DNA from: Arachis hypogaea
Taxonomy: Eukaryota > Streptophyta > Magnoliopsida > Fabales > Fabaceae
Assembly: GCF_003086295.3 (NCBI RefSeq)
Contig: NW_027255455.1
Location: forward strand, 434,001 to 498,000
DNA: 64,000 bases
Direction of reading: 5' to 3'
Part shown: one piece after another, positions 24,390 through 36,065 of the stretch
Position numbering within the stretch: position 1 is the stretch's first letter
Layout: every line of letters starts with the position of its first letter
Made by a program: the position numbers and the translations under genes
Notes under the pieces: model-generated
Seen by the model: the letters and a program-made list of their open reading frames with translations, nothing else
What the model was told of the DNA's origin: nothing
Database searches by the model: none

Positions 24390-26673
24390 CTTTTTTTTTT
24401 TTATAGTTTTTTAGCGTTTTCTAGGTTTTTAGTGTTTACTAGGGTTTTTAGGGTTTTTTAGGATTTTCTAGAGTTTTTAAGGTTTTCTAGGGTTTTTATG
24501 GTTTTCTGGGTTTTTTAGGATTCTCTAGGGGTTTTATTGTATTTTAGGGTTTCGTAGGGTTTGTTAGAATTTTCTAGGGTTTTTATGGTTTTTTAGGATT
24601 TTCTAGGGTTGTTAGGGTTTTTTAGGTGTTTCTATGATTTTTAGGGTTTTCTAGTGGTTTTTAGAGTTTTTTAGTGTTTTTAGGATTTTCTAGGGTTTTT
24701 AGGATTTTTTAGGGTTTTCTAGGGGTTTTTAGTTTTTTAGAGTTTTCTTGGGTTTTTAGTGTTTTTAAGGGTTTTTAGGGTTTCTTAGAGTTTTTTAGGG
24801 TTTTCTAAAGTTTTTAGGGTTTTCTAGAGTTTTTAGGAGGTTTTTAGGGTTTTCTAGGATTTTTTAGGGTTTTCTTCGGTTTTTAGGATTTTTCTAGGAT
24901 TTTAGGATTTTTAGGTTTTTCTAGGATTTTTTTGTTTTTTAGGGTTTTTTAGTATTTTCTAGGGTTTTTAGCGTTTTTATGGTTTTCTAGGGTTTTTAGG
25001 GTTTTTTAAGGTTTTAAGGGTTTTTAGGGATTTGTAGGATTTTTTAGGGTTTTCTAGGGTTTTTAGAATTTTTTAGGATTTTCTAGGATTTTTAGGGTTT
25101 TCCATGATTCTTAGGGTTTTTAGTGTTTTCTAAGGTTTTCTGGGGTTTTTACGATTTTCTAGGGTTTTTCGGAGTTTTCAAGTGTTTTCTAGAGTTTTAA
25201 GAGCTTTTTAGGGTTTTCTAGTATTTTTAGGATTTTTTAGGGTTTTCTAGGGGTTTTTTGTTTTTTAGGGTTTTCTATGGTTTTCTAGGATTTTCTGGGG
25301 GTTTTTAGGGTTTTCTAGCGTTTTTAGGATTTTTCTAGGGTTTTTCTAGTGTTTTTAGGTTTTTAGGGTTTTTTAGAGTTTTCTAGGGTTTTTAGCGTTT
25401 TTTAGAGTTTTCTAGGGTTTTAGCGTTTTTTAGGGTTTTTTAGGGTTTTCTAGGTTTTTTAGTGTTTTTTAAGGTTTTAAGGGTTTTTAGGGTTTTCTAG
25501 GGGTTTTTAGGGTTTTTAAGGTTTTAGGATTTTATATGGTTTTTAGGGTTTTCTAGGATTTTTTAGGTTTTTAGGGTTTTCTATGATTTTTAGGGTTTTT
25601 TTAGGAATTTTTAGGGTTTTTTAAGTTTTTTAGGATTTTTTAAGGTTTTTAGGATTTTTTAGGGTTTTCTATCGTTGTTAGGGTTTTTAAGGGTTTTCTA
25701 TGGTTTTTAGGGTTTTTAAAAAACTATAGAAAACACTAAAAAACCCTACAAAACCCTAGAAAATGCGAAAAAACCCTAAAAAAACCTAGAAATTCCTAAA
25801 AAACCCTAGAAAACCCTAGAAAACTCGAGAAACCCAAGAAAACCCTAGAAAATGCGAAAAAACCCTAGAGAATCCTAAAAATCCCTAGAAAACCCTAAAA
25901 AACCTAGAAACCACTAAAAAACCCTAGAAAACCGTAAAAAAACCATAGAAAACCCTAAAAACACTAGAAAACCCTAAAAAACTCTAACAACCCTAGAAAA
26001 TCCTAAAAAATGATAGAAAATCCTAAATAACCCTAGAAAACCCTAAAAAACTCTATGAACTCTAGAAAACCCTAAAAAACCCCAAAAAACCCTAAAAACC
26101 TTAAAAAACCATAAAAGACCCTAAGAATCATAGAAAACCATAAAAAACTTAAAAGATCCCAAAAAACCCTAAAAAACAATGAAAACCCTAAAAAACCTAA
26201 AAAACCCTAGAAAACCCAAAAACCCTAAAAACCCTAGAAACCCCTAAAAACTCTAGAAAACCATAAAAACTTTAGAAAACCCTAGAAAACCCTAAATACC
26301 CTAAAAATCCAAAAAACTTTAAAAGACCCTAGAAAACCCTAAAAACCCTAGAAAAAACTAAAAAAACAAAAAATCTTAGAAAACCCTAGAAAACCTAAAA
26401 TCCCTAGAAATCCCTAAAAAATGCTAAAAACCCTAGAAAATCCTAAAAAACCCTAGAAAACCCTAAAAAAACCCTAAAATCCCTAAAAAAACCCTAGAAA
26501 CCCTTCAAAACCCTAAAAAACCATAGAAAATGCGAAAAAATCATAGAGAATCCTAAAAAACCCTAAAAAATTTAGAAAACCCTAGAAACCCTAAGAAACC
26601 CTAAAAATCCTAAAAACACTAAAAACCAAGAAAACCTTAAAAAATTCTAAAAAACCCTAAAAACACTAAAAAT
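24390..26673 (-). repeat. Family A HOR copy A11 (A-II)
   Basis: T-arm 24390-25717 (1328 bp) and A-arm 25718-26673 (956 bp). The junction reads GGGTTTTTAAAAAACTATAG, having lost only the central CCC. The ATTGCTATAAAACCC segment is absent near 26465. CTCGAG is at 25824. Confidence 0.92.
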
Positions 26674-28903
26674 CTTTTTTTTTTATAGTTTTTTAGCGTT
26701 TTCTGGTTTTTAGTGTTTACTAGGGTTTTAGGGTTTTTAGGATTTTCTAGAGTTTTTAAGGTTTTCTAGGGTTTTTATGGTTTTCTGGGTTTTTTAGGAT
26801 TCTCTAGGGTTTTATTGTATTTTAGGGTTTCGTAGGGTTTGTTAGAATTTTCTAGGGTTTTTAGGTTTTTTAGGATTTTCTAGGGTTGTTAGGGTTTTTT
26901 AGGTGTTTCTATGATTTTTAGGGTTTTCTAGTGGTTTTTAGAGTTTTTTAGTGTTTTTAGGATTTTCTAGGGTTTTTAGGATTTTTTAGGGTTTTCTAGG
27001 GTTTTTAGTTTTTTAGAGTTTTCTTGGGTTTTTAGTGTTTTTAAGGGTTTTTAGGGTTTCTTAGAGTTTTTTAGGGTTTTCTAAAGTTTTTAGGGTTTTC
27101 TAGAGTTTTTAGGAGGTTTTTAGGGTTTTCTAGGATTTTTTAGGGTTTTCTTCGGTTTTTAGGATTTTTCTAGGATTTTAGGATTTTTAGGTTTTTCTAG
27201 GATTTTTTGTTTTTTAGGGTTTTTTAGTATTTTCTAGGGTTTTTAGCGTTTTTATGGTTTTCTAGGGTTTTTAGGGTTTTTTAAGGTTTTAAGGGTTTTT
27301 AGGGATTTGTAGGATTTTTTAGGGTTTTCTAGGGTTTTTAGAATTTTTTAGGATTTTCTAGGATTTTTAGGGTTTTCCATGATTCTTAGGGTTTTTAGTG
27401 TTTTCTAAGGTTTTCTGGGGTTTTTTACGATTTTCTAGGGTTTTTCGGAGTTTTCAAGTGTTTTCTAGAGTTTTAAGAGCTTTTTAGGGTTTTCTAGTTT
27501 TTTAGGATTTTTTAGGGTTTTCTAGGGTTTTTTGTTTTTTAGGGTTTTCTATGGTTTTCTAGGATTTTCTGGGGGTTTTTAGGGTTTTCTAGCGTTTTTA
27601 GGATTTTTCTAGGGTTTTTCTAGTGTTTTTAGGTTTTTAGGGTTTTTTAGAGTTTTCTAGGGTTTTTAGCGTTTTTTAGAGTTTTCTAGGGTTTTAGCGT
27701 TTTTTAGGGTTTTTTAGGGTTTTCTAGGTTTTTTAGGTTTTTTAAGGTTTTAGGTTTTTAGGTTTTTAGGGTTTTTAGGTTTTTTTTTTTAGGGTTTTCT
27801 ATGATTTTTAGGGTTTTTTTAGGAATTTTTAGGGTTTTTTAAGTTTTTTAGGATTTTTTAAGGTTTTTAAGGATTTTTTAGGGTTTTCTATCGTTGTTAG
27901 GGTTTTTAAGGGTTTTCTATGGTTTTTAGGGTTTTACCAAAAAACTATAGAAAACACTAAAAAACCCTACAAAACCCTAGAAAATGCGAAAAAACCCTAA
28001 AAAAACCTAGAAATTCCTAAAAAACCCTAGAAAACCCTAGAAAACTCGAGAAACCCAAGAAAACCCTAGAAAATGCGAAAAAACCCTAGAGAATCCTAAA
28101 AATCCCTAGAAAACCCTAAAAAACCTAGAAACCACTAAAAAACCCTAGAAAACCGTAAAAAAAAAAACCATAGAAAACCCTAAAAACACTAGAAAACCCT
28201 AAAAAACTCTAACAACCCTAGAAAATCTAAAAAATGATAGAAAATCCTAAATAACCCTAGAAAACCCTAAAAAACTCTATGAACTCTAGAAAACCCTAAA
28301 AAACCCCAAAAAACCCTAAAAACCTTAAAAAACCATAAAAGACCCTAAGAATCATAGAAAACCATAAAAAACTTAAAAGATCCCAAAAAACCCTAAAAAA
28401 CAATGAAAACCCTAAAAAACCTAAAAAAACCCTAGAAAAAAAAACCCTAAAAACCCTAGAAACCCCTAAAAACTCTAGAAAACCATAAAAACTTTAGAAA
28501 ACCCTAGAAAACCCTAAATACCCTAAAAATCCAAAAAACTTTAAAAGACCCTAGAAAACCCTAAAAACCCTAGAAAAAACTAAAAAAACAAAAAAATCTT
28601 AGAAAACCCTAGAAAACCTAAAAACCCTAGAAAACCCTAAAAAAACCTAAAAACCCTAAAAAACCTAAAAATCTATAAAACCCTAGAAAACGCAAAAAAA
28701 CCCTAAAATCCCTAAAAAAACCCTAGAAACCCTTCAAAACCCTAAAAAACCATAGAAAATGCGAAAAAATCATAGAGAATCCTAAAAAACCCTAAAAAAT
28801 TTAGAAAACCCTAGAAACCCTAAGAAACCCTAAAAATCCTAAAAACACTAAAAACCAAGAAAACCTTAAAAAATTCTAAAAAAACCCTAAAAACACTAAA
28901 AAT
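26674..28903 (-). repeat. Family A HOR copy A12 (A-II, with T-arm collapse)
   Basis: T-arm 26674-27935 (1262 bp) and A-arm 27936-28903 (968 bp). The T-arm is damaged at 27735-27790: an 11-T run (27780-27790) and shortened units replace the ATTTTATATGG segment. The A-arm retains a form of the CTATAAAACCCTAG segment near 28675, absent in A9-A11 and A13. The junction reads TTTTACCAAAAAACTATAG. CTCGAG is at 28045. Confidence 0.9.
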
Positions 28904-31176
28904 CTTTTTTTTTTATAGTTTTTTAGCGTTTTCTAGGTTTTTAGTGTTTACTAGGTTTTTAGGGTTTTTTAGGATTTTCTAGAGTTTTTAAGGTTTTCTA
29001 GGGTTTTTATGGTTTTCTGGGTTTTTTAGGATTCTCTAGGGGTTTTATTGTATTTTAGGGTTTCGTAGGGTTTGTTAGAATTTTCTAGGGTTTTTAGGTT
29101 TTTTAGGATTTTCTAGGGTTGTTAGGGTTTTTTAGGTGTTTCTATGATTTTTAGGGTTTTCTAGTGGTTTTTAGAGTTTTTTAGTGTTTTTAGGATTTTC
29201 TAGGGTTTTTAGGATTTTTTAGGGTTTTCTAGGGGTTTTTAGTTTTTTAGAGTTTTCTTGGGTTTTTAGTGTTTTTAAGGGTTTTTAGGGTTTCTTAGAG
29301 TTTTTTAGGGTTTTCTAAAGTTTTTTAGGGTTTTCTAGAGTTTTTAGGAGGTTTTTAGGGTTTTCTAGGATTTTTTAGGGTTTTCTTCGGTTTTTAGGAT
29401 TTTTCTAGGGATTTTAGGATTTTTAGGTTTTTCTAGGATTTTTTTTTTTTTAGGGTTTTTTAGTATTTTCTAGGGTTTTTAGCGTTTTTATGGTTTTCTA
29501 GGGTTTTTAGGGTTTTTTAAGGTTTTAAGGGTTTTTAGGGATTTGTAGGATTTTTTAGGGTTTTCTAGGGTTTTTAGAATTTTTTAGGATTTTCTAGGAT
29601 TTTTAGGGTTTTCCATGATTCTTAGGGTTTTTAGTGTTTTCTAAGGTTTTCTGGGGTTTTTTACGATTTTCTAGGGTTTTTCGGAGTTTTCAAGTGTTTT
29701 CTAGAGTTTTAAGAGCTTTTTAGGGTTTTCTAGTATTTTTAGGATTTTTTAGGGTTTTCTAGGGTTTTTTGTTTTTTAGGGTTTTCTATGGTTTTCTAGG
29801 ATTTTCTGGGGGTTTTTAGGGTTTTCTAGCGTTTTTAGGATTTTTCTAGGGTTTTTCTAGTGTTTTTAGGTTTTTAGGGTTTTTTAGAGTTTTCTAGGGT
29901 TTTTAGCGTTTTTTAGAGTTTTCTAGGGTTTTAGCGTTTTTTAGGGTTTTTAGGGTTTTCTAGGTTTTTTAGTGTTTTTTAAGGTTTTAAGGGTTTTTTA
30001 GGGTTTTCTAGGGGTTTTTAGGGTTTTTAAGGTTTTAGGATTTTATATGGTTTTTAGGGTTTTCTAGGATTTTTTAGGTTTTTTAGGGTTTTCTATGATT
30101 TTTAGGGTTTTTTTAGGAATTTTTAGGGTTTTTTAAGTTTTTTAGGATTTTTTAAGGTTTTTAAGGATTTTTTAGGGTTTTCTATCGTTGTTAGGGTTTT
30201 TAAGGGTTTTCTATGGTTTTTAGGGTTTTTGAAAACACTAAAAAACCCTACAAAACCCTAGAAAATGCGAAAAAACCCTAAAAAAACCTAGAAATTCCTA
30301 AAAAACCCTAGAAAACCCTAGAAAACTCGAGAAACCCAAGAAAACCCTAGAAAATGCGAAAAAACCCTAGAGAATCCTAAAAATCCCTAGAAAACCCTAA
30401 AAAACCTAGAAACCACTAAAAAACCCTAGAAAACCGTAAAAAACCATAGAAAACCCTAAAAACACTAGAAAACCCTAAAAAACTCTAACAACCCTAGAAA
30501 ATCTAAAAAATGATAGAAAATCCTAAATAACCCTAGAAAACCCTAAAAAACTCTATGAACTCTAGAAAACCCTAAAAAACCCCAAAAAACCCTAAAAACC
30601 TTAAAAAACCATAAAAGACCCTAAGAATCATAGAAAACCATAAAAAACTTAAAAGATCCCAAAAAACCCTAAAAAACAATGAAAACCCTAAAAAACCTAA
30701 AAAAACCCTAGAAAACCCTAAAAACCCTAGAAACCCCTAAAAACTCTAGAAAACCATAAAAACTTTAGAAAACCCTAGAAAACCCTAAATACCCTAAAAA
30801 TCCAAAAAACTTTAAAAGACCCTAGAAAACCCTAAAAACCCTAGAAAAAACTAAAAAAACAAAAAATCTTAGAAAACCCTAGAAAACCTAAAATCCCTAG
30901 AAATCCCTAAAAAATGCTAAAAACCCTAGAAAATCCTAAAAAACCCTAGAAAACCCTAAAAAAACCCTAAAATCCCTAAAAAAAACCCTAGAAACCCTTC
31001 AAAACCCTAAAAAACCATAGAAAATGCGAAAAAATCATAGAGAATCCTAAAAAACCCTAAAAAATTTAGAAAACCCTAGAAACCCTAAGAAACCCTAAAA
31101 ATCCTAAAAACACTAAAAACCAAAGAAAACCTTAAAAAATTCTAAAAACCCTAAAAACCCTAAAAACACTAAAAAT
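28904..31176 (-). repeat. Family A HOR copy A13 (A-II)
   Basis: T-arm 28904-30229 (1326 bp) and A-arm 30230-31176 (947 bp). The junction centre is deleted like that of A10 (GGGTTTTTGAAAACACTA at about 30224). The CTATAAAACCC segment is absent near 30960. CTCGAG is at 30326. It resembles A10 more than its neighbours A12 and A14. Confidence 0.92.
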
Positions 31177-33437
31177 CTTTTTTTTTTTATAGTTTTTTAG
31201 CGTTTTCTAGGTTTTTAGTGTTTACTAGGGTTTTTAGGGTTTTTTAGGATTTTCTAGAGTTTTTAAGGTTTTCTAGGGTTTTTATGGTTTTCTGGGTTTT
31301 TTAGGATTCTCTAGGGGTTTTATTGTATTTTAGGGTTTCGTAGGGTTTGTTAGAATTTTCTAGGGTTTTTAGGGTTTTTTAGGATTTTCTAGGGTTGTTA
31401 GGGTTTTTTAGGTGTTTCTATGATTTTTAGGGTTTTCTAGTGGTTTTTAGAGTTTTTTAGTGTTTTTAGGATTTTCTAGGGTTTTTAGGATTTTTTAGGG
31501 TTTTCTAGGGTTTTTAGTTTTTTAGAGTTTTCTTGGGTTTTTAGTGTTTTTAAGGGTTTTTAGGGTTTCTTAGAGTTTTTTAGGGTTTTCTAAAGTTTTT
31601 TAGGGTTTTCTAGAGTTTTTAGGAGGTTTTTAGGGTTTTCTAGGATTTTTTAGGGTTTTCTTCGGTTTTTAGGATTTTTCTAGGGATTTTAGGATTTTTA
31701 GGTTTTTCTAGGATTTTTTGTTTTTTAGGGTTTTTTAGTATTTTCTAGGGTTTTTAGCGTTTTTATGGTTTTCTAGGTTTTTAGGGTTTTTTAAGGTTTT
31801 AAGGGTTTTTAGGGATTTGTAGGATTTTTTAGGGTTTTCTAGGGTTTTTAGAATTTTTTAGGATTTTCTAGGATTTTTAGGGTTTTCCATGATTCTTAGG
31901 GTTTTTTAGTGTTTTCTAAGGTTTTCTGGGGTTTTTTACGATTTTCTAGGGTTTTTCGGGTTTTCAAGTGTTTTCTAGAGTTTTAAGAGCTTTTTAGGGT
32001 TTTCTAGTATTTTTAGGATTTTTTAGGGTTTTCTAGGGTTTTTTGTTTTTTAGGGTTTTCTATGGTTTTCTAGGATTTTCTGGGGGTTTTTAGGGTTTTC
32101 TAGCGTTTTTAGGATTTTTCTAGGGTTTTTCTAGTGTTTTTAGGTTTTTAGGGTTTTTAGAGTTTTCTAGGGTTTTTAGCGTTTTTTAGAGTTTTCTAGG
32201 GTTTTAGCGTTTTTTAGGGTTTTTAGGGTTTTCTAGGTTTTTTAGTGTTTTTTAAGGTTTTAAGGGTTTTTTAGGGTTTTCTAGGGGTTTTTAGGGTTTT
32301 TAAGGTTTTAGGATTTTATATGGTTTTTAGGGTTTTCTAGGATTTTTTAGGTTTTTAGGGTTTTCTATGATTTTTAGGGTTTTTTTAGGAATTTTTAGGG
32401 TTTTTTAAGTTTTTTAGGATTTTTTAAGGTTTTTAGGATTTTTTAGGGTTTTCTATCGTTGTTAGGGTTTTTAAGGGTTTTCTATGGTTTTTAGGGTTTT
32501 TACCCAAAAACTATAGAAAACACTAAAAAACCCTACAAAACCCTAGAAAATGCGAAAAAACCCTAAAAAAACCTAGAAATTCCTAAAAAACCCTAGAAAA
32601 CCCTAGAAAACTCGAGAAACCCAAGAAAAACCCTAGAAAATGCGAAAAAACCCTAGAGAATCCTAAAAATCCCTAGAAAACCCTAAAAAACCTAGAAACC
32701 ACTAAAAAACCCTAGAAAACCGTAAAAAACCCTAAAAAACCATAGAAAACCCTAAAAACACTAGAAAACCCTAAAAAACTCTAACAACCCTAGAAAATCT
32801 AAAAAATGATAGAAAATCCTAAATAACCCTAGAAAACCCTAAAAAACTCTATGAACTCTAGAAAACCCTAAAAAACCCCAAAAAACCCTAGAAAACCTTA
32901 AAAAACCATAAAAGACCCTAAGAATCATAGAAAACCATAAAAAACTTAAAAGATCCCAAAAAACCCTAAAAAACAATGAAAACCCTAAAAAACCTAAAAA
33001 ACCCTAGAAAACCCAAAAAACCCTAAAAACCCTAGAAACCCCTAAAAACTCTAGAAAACCATAAAAACTTTAGAAAACCCTAGAAAACCCTAAATACCCT
33101 AAAAATCCAAAAAACTTTAAAAGACCCTAGAAAACCCTAAAAACCCTAGAAAAAACTAAAAAAACAGCAAAATCTTAGAAAACCCTAGAAAACCTAAAAT
33201 CCCTAGAAATCCCTAAAAAATGCTAAAAACCCTAGAAAATCCTAAAAACCCTAGAAAACCCTAAAAAAACCTAGAAAACCCTAAAACTTTAAAAACACTA
33301 AAAATTGCTATAAAACCCTAGAAAACGCAAAAAAAACCCTAAAATCCCTAAAAAAACCCTTGAAACCCTTCAAAACCCTAAAAAACCATAGAAAATGCGA
33401 AAAAATCATAGAGAATCCTAAAAAACCCTAAAAAATT
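31177..33437 (-). repeat. Family A HOR copy A14 (A-II, cut by gap 2)
   Basis: T-arm 31177-32501 (1325 bp) and A-arm 32502-33437, ending at the N run some 100 bp before the expected A-to-T switch. The junction is nearly complete (TTTTTACCCAAAAACTATAG). The ATTGCTATAAAACCC segment is present near 33303. CTCGAG is at 32611. This is the last family A sequence seen. Confidence 0.92.
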
Positions 33438-34437
33438 NNNNNNNNNNNNNNNNNNNNNNNNNNNNNNNNNNNNNNNNNNNNNNNNNNNNNNNNNNNNNNN
33501 NNNNNNNNNNNNNNNNNNNNNNNNNNNNNNNNNNNNNNNNNNNNNNNNNNNNNNNNNNNNNNNNNNNNNNNNNNNNNNNNNNNNNNNNNNNNNNNNNNNN
33601 NNNNNNNNNNNNNNNNNNNNNNNNNNNNNNNNNNNNNNNNNNNNNNNNNNNNNNNNNNNNNNNNNNNNNNNNNNNNNNNNNNNNNNNNNNNNNNNNNNNN
33701 NNNNNNNNNNNNNNNNNNNNNNNNNNNNNNNNNNNNNNNNNNNNNNNNNNNNNNNNNNNNNNNNNNNNNNNNNNNNNNNNNNNNNNNNNNNNNNNNNNNN
33801 NNNNNNNNNNNNNNNNNNNNNNNNNNNNNNNNNNNNNNNNNNNNNNNNNNNNNNNNNNNNNNNNNNNNNNNNNNNNNNNNNNNNNNNNNNNNNNNNNNNN
33901 NNNNNNNNNNNNNNNNNNNNNNNNNNNNNNNNNNNNNNNNNNNNNNNNNNNNNNNNNNNNNNNNNNNNNNNNNNNNNNNNNNNNNNNNNNNNNNNNNNNN
34001 NNNNNNNNNNNNNNNNNNNNNNNNNNNNNNNNNNNNNNNNNNNNNNNNNNNNNNNNNNNNNNNNNNNNNNNNNNNNNNNNNNNNNNNNNNNNNNNNNNNN
34101 NNNNNNNNNNNNNNNNNNNNNNNNNNNNNNNNNNNNNNNNNNNNNNNNNNNNNNNNNNNNNNNNNNNNNNNNNNNNNNNNNNNNNNNNNNNNNNNNNNNN
34201 NNNNNNNNNNNNNNNNNNNNNNNNNNNNNNNNNNNNNNNNNNNNNNNNNNNNNNNNNNNNNNNNNNNNNNNNNNNNNNNNNNNNNNNNNNNNNNNNNNNN
34301 NNNNNNNNNNNNNNNNNNNNNNNNNNNNNNNNNNNNNNNNNNNNNNNNNNNNNNNNNNNNNNNNNNNNNNNNNNNNNNNNNNNNNNNNNNNNNNNNNNNN
34401 NNNNNNNNNNNNNNNNNNNNNNNNNNNNNNNNNNNNN
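33438..34437. other. Assembly gap 2 (1000 N) at the family A/B boundary
   Basis: This is exactly 1000 N, a placeholder length. The left flank is the late A-arm of family A ('-' orientation); the right flank is the A-arm of family B ('+'), starting about 180 bp past where its GTTAAC junction would lie. The change of family and of orientation is hidden here. Confidence 0.98.
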
Positions 34438-36059
34438 AAAAAACCTAAAAACTCTAGAAAATCCTAGAAAACCCCAAAAAACTAGAAAACCGTAAAAAAC
34501 CTAGAAAAGATTAGAAAACCCTAAAAACCCTAAGAATCATAGAAAACCTTAAAAACCTAAAAAATCCTAGAAACCCTAAAAAAATCCTAAAAACCCTAGA
34601 AAACCCTTAAAACCCAAAAAATCTAAAAAATCCTACAAACCCCTAAAAAACCCTTAAAACCTTAAAAAATCCTAGAAAACTCTAAAAATCCTAAAAAACA
34701 CTTAAAACCCTAGAAATCTCTAAAACCTAAAAAAAACTAGAAAACCCTAAAAAATCCTAAACCATAGAAAACTCTAAAAAACACTAAAACCTAAGAAAAA
34801 CTTAAAAACCCTAAAAAACTCTTAAAAATCATAGAAAACCCCAAAAAATCCTAAACACTAAAAACAACCCTAAAATTTCCTAAAAACCCTTAAAACCTTA
34901 AAAAATCCTAAAAACCCTAAAAATGCGAAAAACCCTAGAAAACACTAAAAACCCAAGAAAACCCTAAAAATCCTAAAATTCCTAGAAAAACCCTAAAAAC
35001 CATAGCAAACACTAAAAAATCCTAGAAAACTCTGGAAAACCCTAAAAACTCCCTAAAAAACCCCTAAAAACCATAAAAAACTTTAGAAAACCCTAAAAAA
35101 CTCTAAGAAACCCTAAAAACCCTAAAAAACTCTCAAAACCACTAGAAAACCCTAAAAACCCTAACAACCTAGAAAACATAAAAAACCTAGAAAACCCTAA
35201 AAAACACTAAAACCCCTAGAGAATCCTAAAAACTCCTGAAAAACCCTACAAAAATCCCTAAAAACTCTAGAAAACCCTAAAAACCCTAGAAAAAATAAAA
35301 ACCTAGAAAACGCTGAAAAAAAACCATAAAAAAGCCTAGAAAACCCTAACAACCCTAGAAAAACCCTAAAAAATCCTTGGGAATTTTAGGGTATTTAAGC
35401 GTTTTCTAGGGTTTTTTTGTGGTTTTCTAGGGTTTTCTAGTATTTTCTAGTATTTTCTAGGGTTTTCTAGTGTTTTCTAGTGTTTTCTAGGGTTTTCTTG
35501 GATTTTTAGGAGTTTCTAGGGTTTTTAATGTTTTTTAGGGTTTTCTAGTTTTTTTAGGGTTTGTTATGATTTTCTAGTATTTTTTACGGTTTTTACGGTT
35601 TTTTTAATGGTTTTTAGGGTATTTTAGGGTTTTCTAGTGTTTTTATGGTTTTCTTGTGTTTTCCAGGGTTTTTCCGATTTTTTGGGGTTTTTTAGGATTT
35701 TCTGGAGTATTTAGAGTTTTTTAGGGTTTTCTACGATTTTTTAGGGTTTTTTAGGATTTTCTAGTGTTTTTAGCGTTTTCTAGGCTTTTTTAGGGATTTC
35801 TAGGCCTTTTTTAGGTTTTCTAGGGTTTTGTAGCGTTTTCTAAGTTTTGTAGTTTTTTGGTGTTTTCTAGGATTTTTAGGGTTTTCAAGGGTCTTTTAAA
35901 GTTTTTCTTGGATTTTCTAGGATTTTTATGGTTTTCTAGGGTTTTTAGGGTTTCTAGGATTTGTTAGAAATTTCTAGCGTTTTTTAGGGATTTTAGGATT
36001 TTTTCGCATTTTCTAGGGTTTTGTAGGGTTTTTTAGTGTTTTCTATAGTTTTTTGGGTT
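34438..36059 (+). repeat. Family B HOR copy B1 (partial, short T-arm)
   Basis: A-arm from the gap to about 35377, with the AAGAATCATAG form at about 34530 as in B5-B9. T-arm 35378-36059 is only about 680 bp: after about 35910 it jumps towards the arm end, omitting all copies of the roughly 300-bp sub-repeat and the CTTTTCGCG module. The A-to-T switch is CCTTGGGAATTTTAGGG rather than CCTAGGGAATTTTAGGG. Confidence 0.88.
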
Positions 36060-36065
36060 AACAGT
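36005..36065 (+). repeat. T-to-A junction core of family B (representative, '+')
   Basis: It reads from CGCATTTTCTAGGG through CTATAGTTTTTTGGG to GTTAAC (about 36058-36063), then the A-arm starts. This is the reverse complement of the family A junction core at 248-302 over about 53 bp, which shows both homology and opposite orientation. GTTAAC is a perfect 6-bp palindrome at the symmetry centre. Confidence 0.88.

Larger units (their letters stand above)
1..33437 (-). repeat. Family A telomere-like satellite array (HOR of about 2.3 kb)
   Basis: This is a tandem array of about 15 higher-order repeats, interrupted by the N run at 12420-13419. Each HOR is a T/G-rich arm of about 1.1-1.3 kb followed by an A/C-rich arm of about 0.6-1.1 kb. 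Arms consist of 9-10 bp units such as TTTTCTAGGG and TTTTTAGGG, or their complements. T-to-A junctions recur near 249, 2666, 5036, 7386, 9764, 12066, 15094, 16884, 18820, 21140, 23443, 25718, 27936, 30230 and 32502. A-to-T junctions recur near 1354, 3724, 6092, 8460, 10831, 13950, 15700, 17487, 19907, 22111, 24390, 26674, 28904 and 31177. Stop triplets (TAG, TAA, or CTA/TTA on the other strand) occur in nearly every unit, so no reading frame stays open. The unit resembles the plant telomere repeat, but the alternating orientation and degeneracy rule out a working chromosome end. Confidence 0.95.

Noticed and set aside
33438..34437. A real sequence-free interval of 1 kb
   Set aside because: Both gaps are exactly 1000 N, a conventional placeholder, so the length carries no information.
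36058..36063. GTTAAC, CTCGAG and CCTAGG as vector restriction sites
   Set aside because: Each occurs once per HOR at a fixed register inside satellite sequence, with no vector sequence around it.
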